Part shown: piece after piece, positions 1 through 7,272 of the stretch
Layout: each line of letters starts with the position of its first letter
How positions within the stretch are numbered: the stretch's first letter is position 1
Assembly (NCBI RefSeq): GCF_000613405.1
Contig: NZ_BAIX01000002.1
Coordinates: forward strand, 62,001 to 126,000
Direction of reading: 5' to 3'
Length of the DNA: 64,000 nucleotides
Origin: Hoylesella enoeca JCM 12259
GTDB taxonomy: Bacteria; Bacteroidota; Bacteroidia; Bacteroidales; Bacteroidaceae
Translations under genes and position numbers: made by a program
Notes under the pieces: model-generated
The model's database searches: none
What the model saw: the letters and a program-made list of their open reading frames with translations, nothing else
What the model was told of the DNA's origin: nothing

Positions 1-294
1 ATCTCGCTCTGCCAGATTCTGGGGCATCCCGTCGACCGAGAACAACTGTTCCAAAAAGTGATTGCGGCTTTCGAGCAACAGTATGCCCTGATCACCGACG
101 GCGCTTACGCACAAATCTCGGAACAATATCACGATGCCTTATACCGAGCCGACGAACTCCATGCCTATCGTGACCGAGACGGCACATTCCGCGCAGCCAT
201 CCAGCGTGTCGAAGACGACGGGCACCTTCTCTTGCGCGATTCGGCGGGCACACTCCGCCGATACGCATTCAAAGAACTCGCATTTATCATTTAA
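1..294 (+). CDS. birA: Biotin--[acetyl-CoA-carboxylase] ligase, C-terminal part
   Basis: An open frame enters from the left edge and gives the last 97 residues of a protein ending 11 bases before pyrH. The fragment begins SLCQILGHPVDREQLF and ends in a small beta-rich stretch (LLLRDSAGTLRRYAFKELAF), which fits the end of the catalytic domain plus the C-terminal SH3-like domain of BirA. BirA joins biotin to the carboxyl-carrier protein of acetyl-CoA or related carboxylases in the cytoplasm. The N-terminal ATP/biotin-binding part lies outside the window, so the assignment rests on the C-terminal pattern and on the birA-pyrH neighbourhood that I recall from Prevotella. Confidence 0.7.
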   Translation: MSLCQILGHPVDREQLFQKVIAAFEQQYALITDGAYAQISEQYHDALYRADELHAYRDRDGTFRAAIQRVEDDGHLLLRDSAGTLRRYAFKELAFII

Positions 295-305
295 ATTCAC
301 AAGAT

Positions 306-1013
306 ATGACAAAGTATAAAAGAATCCTCCTCAAGCTCAGCGGCGAAAGCCTGATGGGCAACCAGAGTTTCGGCATCGATCCCGAACGTCTCGCCGACTA
401 CGCGCGGCAGATCAAGGAAGTCCACGCAATGGGCATTCAGATCGGCATCGTCATCGGCGGTGGCAACATCTTTCGCGGTTTGAGCGGCACCTCCAAAGGT
501 TTTGATCGCGTGAAGGGCGACCAAATGGGCATGTGCGCCACCGTGATCAACTCCCTCGCTTTGAGCAGCGCCCTGGAAGCAAGCGGTGTCAAGACCAAAG
601 TGCTGACAGCCATCCGCATGGAACCCATCGGCGAGTTTTATTCCAAATGGAAAGCCATCGAAGCGATGGAATCAGGATATATCTGCATCTTCTCGGCCGG
701 CACGGGTTCCCCTTATTTCACAACCGACACTGGTAGTTCGCTCCGCGGCATCGAAATCGAAGCCGACGTGATGCTCAAAGGCACGCGTGTAGACGGCATC
801 TATACGGCCGATCCTGAAAAAGATCCCACCGCCACGAAGTTTGACCAAATCACATTCGACGAGATCTACGCCCGCAACCTGAAAGTGATGGATCTCACCG
901 CCACGACGATGTGTAAAGAGAATCACCTCCCAATTTATGTCTTCAATATGGACATCGTCGGCAATCTGAAGCGCGTCATAGACGGCGAACCCATCGGAAC
1001 ACTCGTCCACTAA
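306..1013 (+). CDS. pyrH: UMP kinase (uridylate kinase)
   Basis: This 235-residue protein is a full-length bacterial UMP kinase of the amino-acid kinase fold. It phosphorylates UMP to UDP with ATP in pyrimidine nucleotide synthesis and is normally a UTP-inhibited hexamer. Visible family motifs are the N-terminal KRILLKLSGESLMG, the glycine-rich IGGGNIFRG near residues 56-64, and GTGSPYFTTDT near 135-145. The start is 11 bases after the birA stop, so the two genes are probably co-transcribed. A strong hairpin follows the stop codon. Confidence 0.97.
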   Translation: MTKYKRILLKLSGESLMGNQSFGIDPERLADYARQIKEVHAMGIQIGIVIGGGNIFRGLSGTSKGFDRVKGDQMGMCATVINSLALSSALEASGVKTKVLTAIRMEPIGEFYSKWKAIEAMESGYICIFSAGTGSPYFTTDTGSSLRGIEIEADVMLKGTRVDGIYTADPEKDPTATKFDQITFDEIYARNLKVMDLTATTMCKENHLPIYVFNMDIVGNLKRVIDGEPIGTLVH

Positions 1014-1036
1014 GCGCCAGCGCGCAATACAGGAAT

Positions 1037-1080
1037 AAAAAGGAGCACTTCCACCTTTGGGAAGCGCTCCTTTTCTCTAT
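1037..1080 (+). terminator. Rho-independent terminator of pyrH
   Basis: The inverted repeat AAAAGGAGC-a-CTTCC / GGGAAG-c-GCTCCTTTT is followed by T-rich sequence 24 bases after the pyrH stop. It should end the birA-pyrH transcript just before the palindrome array starts at 1090. Confidence 0.8.
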
Positions 1081-1089
1081 TTTTGATTG

Positions 1090-1676
1090 TCCCAATATTG
1101 GGAAACATCGTTTTCCTCATTTTTTGAGCCTCCCAACATCAGGATGCTTCATTTTTCCAGTGTTCAAGCATTCCCAACATTGGGACGACTCATTTTTTTC
1201 GTTTTCGAGCATTCCCAACATTGGGAAAGATCATTTTCCCAGTTTTCGGCGTTTCCCAACATTGGGAAAGGTCATTTTCCAGTTTTTGGCGTTTCATCCG
1301 TGGATGACGAGTCGTTTTTGCAGTTTTTTGCTCATCATCCGTGGATGAAACACTATTTCTTTCATTTTCGAGTTTTCATCCGTGGATGACGAGTCGTTTT
1401 TGCAGTTTTTTACTCATCATCCGTGGATGAAACACTATTTTTTCCATTTCCGGGTTTTCATCCGTGGATGACGAGTCGTTTTGAGAGTTTTTTGCTTGTC
1501 GGCCATGGCCGAAACGCTGTTTTCTGAATTTTGGAGCTTTCGGCCACGGCCGAAGCCCTATTTTTCCAGTTTTTCACTCGTCGGCCACGGCCGAAACGCT
1601 GTTTTTCTAATTTTTCGGGCTTCGGGACTCCCCGACAGCACATTTTTCTCCAAAACAGCCCAGCGGGACTCCCGAC
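1090..1676. repeat. Palindrome array with a 41-bp period (15 units)
   Basis: Fifteen 14-bp palindromic or near-palindromic cores start at 1090, 1131, 1172, 1213, 1254, 1294, 1335, 1376, 1417, 1458, 1499, 1540, 1581, 1622 and 1663. The period is 41 bp, with one 40-bp step. Cores come in blocks: TCCCAACATTGGGA-type (units 1-5, unit 2 degenerate), TCATCCGTGGATGA (units 6-10), TCGGCCACGGCCGA (units 11-13) and a CGGGACTCCCG type (units 14-15). The spacers of about 27 bp resemble each other and hold two T-tracts about 10 bp apart. The array lies between the converging genes pyrH and rlpA and fills most of the 800-bp gap. No protein-coding gene is supported here. Its function is unknown; the phasing suggests curved DNA or a protein platform. 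Confidence 0.9.
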
Positions 1677-1814
1677 AGCATATTTAATCAATTGCGGGTT
1701 TACCGGGCACAAAACAATCGGTGCCCAGGATCACAATCTGCTGTTGCCCCGATCACGCCGCCATTGCTGAAAGGCCGTAGGCGTTACACGGAGTCATCTA
1801 TCGCAGAGTTTCTA

Positions 1815-2444
1815 TCAACGTTTGGATTTCTCGAAGATCTTCGACCATTTGTTGGTTTCTTCCTTTTTAGAAGACGACTGTTTCGGTTGCTGTTGGGTGG
1901 CATTGGCCGATTTCACAGGGATATTGGAACGGCCTTTCGGAAGTTTTTTGCTGAGCTTGTTGGCCGATTCCTTCTTCTCCTCGCTGCGCTGCCGCCACGC
2001 ATCAATAAAACTGTAGCCGGCAGTCGATATTTCGAAATCGATCTCGGGTAGTTTGATCGGGGCATCGTTACGATACGGAACGCTTATCGTCGTGACCGGC
2101 GTGATCTCCACCGTGGTAACACCTTGGGCCAACATCCCGAGTTGTTGGGCGGCCCCCCACGAAAGATCTATGATGCGACCGCGACCGAACGGGCCACGAT
2201 CTATAACCTTCACAACGACTTCCTTACCATTGGAGAGATTTTTCACTCGTAGCAATGTGCCGAAAGGATAGGTGCGATGGGCACACGTAAGGCTGTCGTG
2301 ATGGATTCGCTCACCGCTGCTGGTCCGCGCTCCTGTGGCGCGCTTGGAATAAAAAGAGGCCTTACCTCGCTGCTGAGCCAACAGCGGAATAAAGCCTAAA
2401 AGCATGGTGACTATCAGAGATATAATCCTGCTTCGATAGAACAC
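1815..2444 (-). CDS. rlpA: RlpA-like double-psi beta-barrel protein (septal ring lytic transglycosylase family)
   Basis: About 209 residues, exported, with an RlpA double-psi beta-barrel. The family trims or binds peptidoglycan and acts in the periplasm or at the outer membrane. The domain begins right after the signal peptide (GKASFYSKRATGARTSSGER) and includes KVIDRGPFGRGRIIDLS, which carries the conserved Asp-Arg-Gly-Pro signature. The last 60 residues are rich in Ser, Lys and Gln and look disordered; no SPOR domain is visible. I chose the GTG at 2444 because it places a basic RSR and a hydrophobic stretch (IISLIVTMLLGFIPLLA) at the N-terminus. An upstream ATG at 2543 would add 33 residues that do not look like a signal peptide. 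The gene lies downstream of gdhA on the same strand. Confidence 0.8.
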   Translation of the reverse strand: MFYRSRIISLIVTMLLGFIPLLAQQRGKASFYSKRATGARTSSGERIHHDSLTCAHRTYPFGTLLRVKNLSNGKEVVVKVIDRGPFGRGRIIDLSWGAAQQLGMLAQGVTTVEITPVTTISVPYRNDAPIKLPEIDFEISTAGYSFIDAWRQRSEEKKESANKLSKKLPKGRSNIPVKSANATQQQPKQSSSKKEETNKWSKIFEKSKR

Positions 2445-2556
2445 TATTTGAGTTTTTGGATTGACAAATGAATAAGCAAAAAAGTTGACGGGCAAACAAG
2501 TAGGCCGGAAAGAAATCTCCTCGTCAGCTTGTTGACCCGTCAACTCATAAACTGTA

Positions 2557-3894
2557 TTACACGATGCCTTGCGCCATCATTGCATGGGCCACCTTCATAA
2601 AGCCAGCAATGTTTGCACCCTTGACATAGTCGATGTAGCCATCAGGCTCGGTGCCGTATTTCACGCACTGCTCGTGGATCGAGTGCATAATGTGGTGCAG
2701 ACGCTCATCAACTTCCTTACCGGTCCAACCCAGGCGCAGAGAGTTCTGTGTCATTTCCAGACCCGAAGTAGCTACACCGCCGGCGTTGACTGCCTTACCC
2801 GGAGCGAAGAGGGTCTTCGATGCAACAAACTTTTCAGAAGCCTCGGCCGTGCAACCCATGTTGGATACTTCGGCCACGCATACGGGTTTGGATGCCAAGA
2901 TCTTATCGGCATCAGCATCGTTAAGCTCGTTCTGAGTTGCGCAGGGCAAGTAAATGTCTGCCTTTGCTTCCCAAGGTTTCTTGCCGGCAAAGAATGTTGC
3001 CGAACGGAACTTCTCTGCATAAGGTGCGCAGATGTCATTACCACTGCTGCGAAGCTCCAACATATAATCGATCTTCTCGCCACTGATGCCGTCGGGATCG
3101 AGAATATAACCGTCGGGACCACTCAATGTGATGACCTTTGCACCCAATTCAGTTGCTTTCTTGGTAGCACCCCAAGCCACATTGCCAAAGCCACTCAGTG
3201 CCACGGTCTTGCCCTTAATGTCAATGCCCTTGGTCTGCAACATTTGATTCACGAAATAGAGTGCACCATAACCGGTAGCCTCGGGACGGAAGATGGATCC
3301 TCCCCATTCGATGCCCTTTCCGGTCAGCACGCCTTCGAATTGATGCGTCAACTTGCGATACATCCCAAAGAGATAACCGATCTCGCGTCCGCCTACGCCA
3401 ATGTCGCCTGCGGGAACGTCTTCGTTGGGACCGATGTGGCGATACAACTCCGTCATAAAGGCCTGACAGAAGCGCATAATCTCGGCATCGCTACGTCCAC
3501 GGGGTGCAAAGTCAGAACCTCCCTTGCCACCGCCCATCGGCAATGTGGTGAGGGCATTTTTGAATGTCTGCTCGAAGCCTAAGAACTTCAGGATAGACAG
3601 ATTGACCGACGGATGGAAACGGAGACCGCCCTTATACGGGCCAATCGCGCCGTTGAACTGCACGCGATAACCGATGTTTACGTGCACCTCACCCTTGTCG
3701 TCGGTCCAAGGCACGCGGAACGTAACGATGCGCTCCGGCTCCACCATACGCTCGATGAGCTTTGCTTTTTCGAACTCAGGATGCTGATTGTAAACATCCT
3801 TGATCGAGATTAACACTTCTCTTACAGCTTGTAAGAACTCCACTTCACCCGGATGCTTCCGCTCCAGGTCTTGCATAATTTTTTCGACTTCCAT
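2557..3894 (-). CDS. gdhA: NADP-type glutamate dehydrogenase
   Basis: The 445-residue product matches the usual length of hexameric bacterial glutamate dehydrogenase, which interconverts 2-oxoglutarate plus ammonium and glutamate. The substrate-binding domain shows NGAIGPYKGGLRFHPSVN and PMGGGKGGSDF, with the catalytic lysine near residue 124, followed by ANEDVPAGDIGVGGRE-like sequence (here GPNEDVPAGDIGVGGRE). The dinucleotide-binding domain has ALSGFGNVAWGA. Cofactor preference (NADP versus NAD) is inferred from overall family resemblance. It is probably a major ammonium-assimilation enzyme here. It has its own promoter at about 3955 and a dyad in the leader. Confidence 0.97.
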   Translation of the reverse strand: MEVEKIMQDLERKHPGEVEFLQAVREVLISIKDVYNQHPEFEKAKLIERMVEPERIVTFRVPWTDDKGEVHVNIGYRVQFNGAIGPYKGGLRFHPSVNLSILKFLGFEQTFKNALTTLPMGGGKGGSDFAPRGRSDAEIMRFCQAFMTELYRHIGPNEDVPAGDIGVGGREIGYLFGMYRKLTHQFEGVLTGKGIEWGGSIFRPEATGYGALYFVNQMLQTKGIDIKGKTVALSGFGNVAWGATKKATELGAKVITLSGPDGYILDPDGISGEKIDYMLELRSSGNDICAPYAEKFRSATFFAGKKPWEAKADIYLPCATQNELNDADADKILASKPVCVAEVSNMGCTAEASEKFVASKTLFAPGKAVNAGGVATSGLEMTQNSLRLGWTGKEVDERLHHIMHSIHEQCVKYGTEPDGYIDYVKGANIAGFMKVAHAMMAQGIV

Positions 3895-3925
3895 TGTTAG
3901 GTAATATATTTAAGTTTAGGTAACA

Positions 3926-3950
3926 GGTGTCATATTGTTATTGTGACACC
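3926..3950. promoter_or_regulatory. Inverted repeat at the gdhA transcription start
   Basis: GGTGTCA and TGACACC form a perfect 7-bp inverted repeat separated by 11 bases, overlapping the start expected from the -7 box at 3952-3959. It could be an operator for a dimeric regulator (the half-site resembles a CRP/FNR-type TGTCA) or a hairpin at the mRNA 5' end. The sequence alone does not decide. Confidence 0.4.
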
Positions 3951-3951
3951 G

Positions 3952-3959
3952 CAAATGTA
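3952..3959 (-). promoter_or_regulatory. gdhA promoter (-7 box)
   Basis: On the minus strand this reads TACATTTG, the Bacteroidetes -7 consensus TAnnTTTG, 58 bases upstream of the gdhA ATG. The remaining 325 bp up to the next gene at 4285 are AT-rich, and I see no other feature in them. Confidence 0.65.
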
Positions 3960-4284
3960 GTCCTTTTCCAGATAACCTCCAAATAAAAGCGGACGTTTTT
4001 TGTTTTATTATCTTACATTTTGTCAATTATCGACCGCTATTTACTTTCATCATATTTGTCGCAATGCTGCAAATTAACGCAATATATTTGACATTTGCAA
4101 GCAAAACCGTGAAAAAGGGTTTACTCGTGCGAGGTCAAAGCTGGGAAATAGTGGAAATATGGTGGCTAAGAAGTAGCAAAAATAATGCGAGCAGCAAATC
4201 CGTTTTTTTAACATAACATTAAAGGTAAGGAGGTGAAAAAGTGAAAGGGTGAAAAGAATCATCATCTCTTCACCCTTCATCCTT

Positions 4285-4692
4285 CTATGGCTTTTTCTTC
4301 CGCTCCTGTTTCGGCACTTTGTGATATTCCACGCCTTTCAAGTCGCGGAAATCCCTCGTTGGGACGAAACGCATCTGCGCACGCTTGATATGCTCAGAGA
4401 CTTTAAAGTCCTCTGCTTTCTTCACAACCTTCGACTGAATCGACGGACGGAAGGTACCCAACGGACCAGCATCGACGATGTAGCCTTGCGCACAAAGGAA
4501 GTTCAACACTTTGCGAGCCTTGTAAAACACGGCAGCCACATCGGCCTCGCCCACCGTCGAATCCTCGGCCATCAACGCGCAGAGACGGTCAAACGGGATA
4601 TGCTCCTTCTGGCAAACCAGACTGGCTACAAACACTTTCTGTCCTTTCAGTGGCCCAACGCCCATTGTTTTTTCATTTAAAGAAATGTCCAT
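4285..4692 (-). CDS. HU-like DNA-binding protein (Bacteroidetes histone-like family)
   Basis: The 135-residue basic protein belongs to the HU-related family common in Bacteroidetes (the TIGR01201 type). It shows the HU-like pattern KEHIPFDRLCALMAEDSTVGEADVAAVFYKARKVLNFL followed by GPLGTFRPS and an arm-like RFVPTRDF segment, then a Lys-rich tail (KQERKKKP). Such proteins bind and bend DNA and may shape the nucleoid. A palindrome array lies directly upstream, at 4775-4827. A second family member is encoded at 33370-33825 and is also preceded by an array. Confidence 0.8.
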   Translation of the reverse strand: MDISLNEKTMGVGPLKGQKVFVASLVCQKEHIPFDRLCALMAEDSTVGEADVAAVFYKARKVLNFLCAQGYIVDAGPLGTFRPSIQSKVVKKAEDFKVSEHIKRAQMRFVPTRDFRDLKGVEYHKVPKQERKKKP

Positions 4693-4774
4693 ACTACTTA
4701 AATTCTAAAAGTTAATGATCAATTATTGTTCTCAAATTATCTGTCTATAAAAAAGATACTATCTCGCAGAAAAA

Positions 4775-4827
4775 CGTAATTACATTTTTCAAAAACGTAA
4801 TTACGTTTCACGCAACACGTAATTACG
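4775..4827. repeat. Three CGTAATTACG palindromes with 21-22-bp spacing
   Basis: The palindrome CGTAATTACG (first copy ends ACA) starts at 4775, 4796 and 4818, each flanked by A-runs and T-runs (AAAACGTAATTACGTTT). The spacing of 21 and 22 bp is two helical turns. The block is bracketed by partly complementary CGCAGAAAAA and TTTTTTCTGCG. It sits in the 170-bp gap upstream of the HU-like gene and downstream of the surface lipoprotein gene. Confidence 0.8.
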
Positions 4828-4862
4828 TTTTTTCTGCGGGATACTAACCTTTTCTCGATTCA

Positions 4863-6590
4863 TCAATAGCGAATAAATGGGCGTACCCATCCTCTATTAG
4901 GACTACCACGCTTACCTCCACGGTTATTATAATGAAATGTTATAGCACTCCATCCCATCCAAATATAGCCTGCTTGATCAGAATAATAGCTATATTCAGA
5001 GCTGGACCAATACCACATGTTAGGAGCAGGAGCATTAGTTCCCCCAATGCCACTGTTATATCCATGCAAATCTGTGCCACCAACTAGATTAAAGGCGGCA
5101 TTGACTAATGAGCCTGAAGGCCATTGTTCCGTGGCTTGATAATCACTTGTGATTGTTGGGCGATTGATAAGTCCTAACGCAGAATAAACATACTTCCATT
5201 CACCCATAGCAGGTAAGTACCATTTTTTACCAACCAAAGAACCACTCACGGGTGTTCCCGGATCATAATGACCAGCAGCATAGAAAGCTTGAAAATCAGG
5301 CGTGTCACCTTTTACTGTCACACCGTCTGTGCTCGCACTTGCATTCCAAGTCTCTTCATATCCGTTCTCCATGTTGCACAATGCAGCGAAGTTATTGGTC
5401 CGACTGACACTTTTTTGTTCTGCCAGACTCCAATTCGTGCTATAACACCATTCGCAATCATCATCGTTGTTCGCATTCTTTAAGGCAATGGCCATGCGCT
5501 TACTTTGGCTTAGAACAACACCAACAGGAATTTTTGTACCGCCACCATAGGTTGATTCTGTTATCAATCCAGTTGTACCATCACTGAATAAATAGAGAAA
5601 GTGATATAAGAGTTTCACATTGACTAAGTATGAACCATTCTGCACCATATTCAATGACGGGGAGGGATTTAAAATGAGACTTGCCCCAGCCATATTCCGT
5701 CCGTAAATCGAACCATCTGTAAAAGTCAGTTTTAATTTTGCGCCATCAGTTGTGGGGAGGAAATATTGATACCCCAGACTTGTCTTATTAGCCAATGGAT
5801 AATATGTTCCAACAGATTGCCCTCCGGAGGTGTTAAAAGTGTAATTGCCTGTACTCGTAGAACCATTACTATACGTATAAGAATCTGTTGTTAAGTCATA
5901 CGTAGCAATCGTAGGAACATCCCCCGCAGCATCTGCAATAGATGCCTTTGTTGCTGTAGAAATATTCATATATGCGGTTAATTTGATTCGCATACGGGCA
6001 CCAACATGCTTCATCGTGAAAGAAACCTCCATCGGTGTATCGGTATTGATATTATAATTCTTGGTGATCCCAATCATTGCTTTCTCTGCATTGTCGCGAG
6101 TTATAGTCAACTGATCGCCGCTACGAGTGACTTTGTCATTGAAACAAACGAAAGTATAAATTCCGTGAGGTAGCCTAAATCTGTCTTTTGTCCCAGGATC
6201 AGGAGTAAATGTACCATAATAAACTTGCCCTTTTATTTCGCCCTTACATGTGCCGCCTTGGTAAGCAAGAATGGTATAATGACCGTTCTCCATTGCCCGA
6301 GTTGCAGCAGATGCCGTCTCGGTGGTCTTCGTTGTATCTCGCTGTACTGTTACTTCTGCGAGAATTCCATTTCCGAGATCTACCATTTGTTTTTTCACTT
6401 CATTCTTAGAGAAAGAAGCACGAGTCCCTTCAAACTCTTGATCTTCACCATAATCGGTAAAGTTCAATTTAAATTGTACTTGTTTGTTTTCAGGAGTTAA
6501 ATCGCTATCCTCGTTGTGTTCATTAGTGCACGCTGTTGCAAATAATAGCATAATTGCACTCAGAGTTGTAGATAAAATTGTTGTCTTCAT
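4863..6590 (-). CDS. Fimbrillin-like surface lipoprotein with C-terminal DUF1566/C-type-lectin-like module
   Basis: The 575-residue product starts with a lipoprotein signal peptide ending FATAC, so Cys21 is the likely lipidated residue. The N-terminal half (about 40-340) resembles the fimbrillin/Mfa-like fold of Bacteroidetes: QVQFKLNFTDYGEDQEFEGTR-like opening, an early TRA site and a stretch of alternating beta-strands. The C-terminal part (about 355-575) resembles DUF1566/Fib_succ_major modules (GKKWYLPAMGEWKYVYSAL, YWSSSEYSYYS, GWVRPFIRY), a C-type-lectin-like fold used for surface ligand binding. It is probably exported to the cell surface and could be a pilus tip or adhesin; the ligand is unknown. 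A small gene lies 27 bp upstream on the same strand. Confidence 0.7.
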   Translation of the reverse strand: MKTTILSTTLSAIMLLFATACTNEHNEDSDLTPENKQVQFKLNFTDYGEDQEFEGTRASFSKNEVKKQMVDLGNGILAEVTVQRDTTKTTETASAATRAMENGHYTILAYQGGTCKGEIKGQVYYGTFTPDPGTKDRFRLPHGIYTFVCFNDKVTRSGDQLTITRDNAEKAMIGITKNYNINTDTPMEVSFTMKHVGARMRIKLTAYMNISTATKASIADAAGDVPTIATYDLTTDSYTYSNGSTSTGNYTFNTSGGQSVGTYYPLANKTSLGYQYFLPTTDGAKLKLTFTDGSIYGRNMAGASLILNPSPSLNMVQNGSYLVNVKLLYHFLYLFSDGTTGLITESTYGGGTKIPVGVVLSQSKRMAIALKNANNDDDCEWCYSTNWSLAEQKSVSRTNNFAALCNMENGYEETWNASASTDGVTVKGDTPDFQAFYAAGHYDPGTPVSGSLVGKKWYLPAMGEWKYVYSALGLINRPTITSDYQATEQWPSGSLVNAAFNLVGGTDLHGYNSGIGGTNAPAPNMWYWSSSEYSYYSDQAGYIWMGWSAITFHYNNRGGKRGSPNRGWVRPFIRY

Positions 6591-6617
6591 TGTTGTCTCT
6601 TTTTTTGTTTCAAAATA

Positions 6618-6845
6618 TTAATCTTCTTCATATAACCACGCTCCTTTTGCAGGGGCCGCAGAAGATTCATCACCAAAATAAATAGAACCTCCTTCGTGTT
6701 CTGTTTCTGTACTCCAACCACTCTCTGTGGAAGAGGCTCCCGAATTCAGGCGAACAGATGTACAGATAAATTGCTCTGCCTCTGCTTGAATCATTTCACA
6801 CTCGGGCTTCACGTAGCCCATTCTCTCTAATTGTTTTTGTTTCAT
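6618..6845 (-). CDS. Small Bacteroidetes-type protein upstream of the surface lipoprotein
   Basis: Seventy-five residues starting MKQKQLERMGYVKPECEMI. The pattern of a charged start, a Y-x-x-P motif and a single ICTS-like cysteine motif, then a Gly/Ser/acidic tail (GAWLYEED end), is frequent in short Prevotella proteins encoded beside fimbrillin-type lipoproteins; their function is not known to me. I prefer this start over an in-frame ATG at 6902 because MKQKQ... matches relatives better. It is very likely in one operon with the lipoprotein gene. It has no clear signal peptide or transmembrane segment. Confidence 0.5.
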   Translation of the reverse strand: MKQKQLERMGYVKPECEMIQAEAEQFICTSVRLNSGASSTESGWSTETEHEGGSIYFGDESSAAPAKGAWLYEED

Positions 6846-6918
6846 ATTCTCTATGTTTTGAATGAATAAATCGTCATTATTTTCCCCTTTCCCGATTGGC
6901 AAAAGGGCATGAAAAGAG

Positions 6919-6951
6919 GAACAAAGGGAACTCTCGTGAGCCCTTTGTTTA
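6919..6951. other. Inverted repeat in the leader of the fimbrillin-like operon
   Basis: AACAAAGGG-aa-CTC and GAG-c-CCCTTTGTT form a stem of about 12 bp with a short loop, in the 340-bp leader between the promoter at about 7180 and the small gene at 6845. It could be an attenuator or a protein site in the leader. There is no clear T-run on the minus strand. Confidence 0.4.
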
Positions 6952-7020
6952 TAGGAGTTTAGCCGTTCTCTTACGCGCGCGCGTAGGCGAAGACTTAAAA
7001 TGGTGTCACGCCAGGTGTAA

Positions 7021-7041
7021 TGTGTGTGTGTGTGTGTGTGT
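7021..7041. repeat. (TG)10 dinucleotide microsatellite
   Basis: Ten and a half uninterrupted TG units (CA on the minus strand) lie in the leader region of the minus-strand fimbrillin-like operon, close to a CG-alternating stretch at about 6974. Such tracts slip readily during replication. In surface-gene leaders they can mediate on/off or graded phase variation, but that is inference here. Confidence 0.85.
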
Positions 7042-7176
7042 TAAGACTTTTTCCGAGCTGACCAAATATAAAGCGTTAAAAGATGCAAGAGAATTGGTGT
7101 TCTTTTGCATGCTTTTGTGATTGTTTATATTTGCTCTTGCTGTCATTCTCAATTGTCAATTATCAATTAACGGCGG

Positions 7177-7184
7177 CAAAGGTA
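7177..7184 (-). promoter_or_regulatory. Promoter of the fimbrillin-like operon (-7 box)
   Basis: The minus strand reads TACCTTTG, a match to the Bacteroidetes -7 box, between metY and the small gene at 6845. It would give a leader of about 330 nt containing the TG tract and the inverted repeat. Confidence 0.5.
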
Positions 7185-7272
7185 AGTAAAGTTTCTTAAA
7201 AGAGCAAATAAATTATCGACAAATTGAATGTGAAGCCTTCAAGAATCTGCCAAGACTCTTAAAGGCTGCGCA

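Noticed and set aside
1090-1676. CRISPR array
   Set aside because: The regular spacing is superficially similar, but here the spacers are the conserved part and the palindromes vary. Units are 41 bp and no cas genes are in the window.
1087-1712. Reading frames of 60-100 codons on both strands inside the palindrome array
   Set aside because: They follow the 41-bp repeat, so the frame rotates through low-complexity Phe/Ser-rich peptides. There is no promoter or family match.
2569-3582. 337-codon frame antisense to gdhA
   Set aside because: It is the mirror of a highly conserved gene and has no domain of its own. Codon bias of gdhA explains its length.
4249-4680. 143-codon plus-strand frame opposite the HU-like gene
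   Set aside because: It is the shadow of the conserved minus-strand gene; no start signal or family match.
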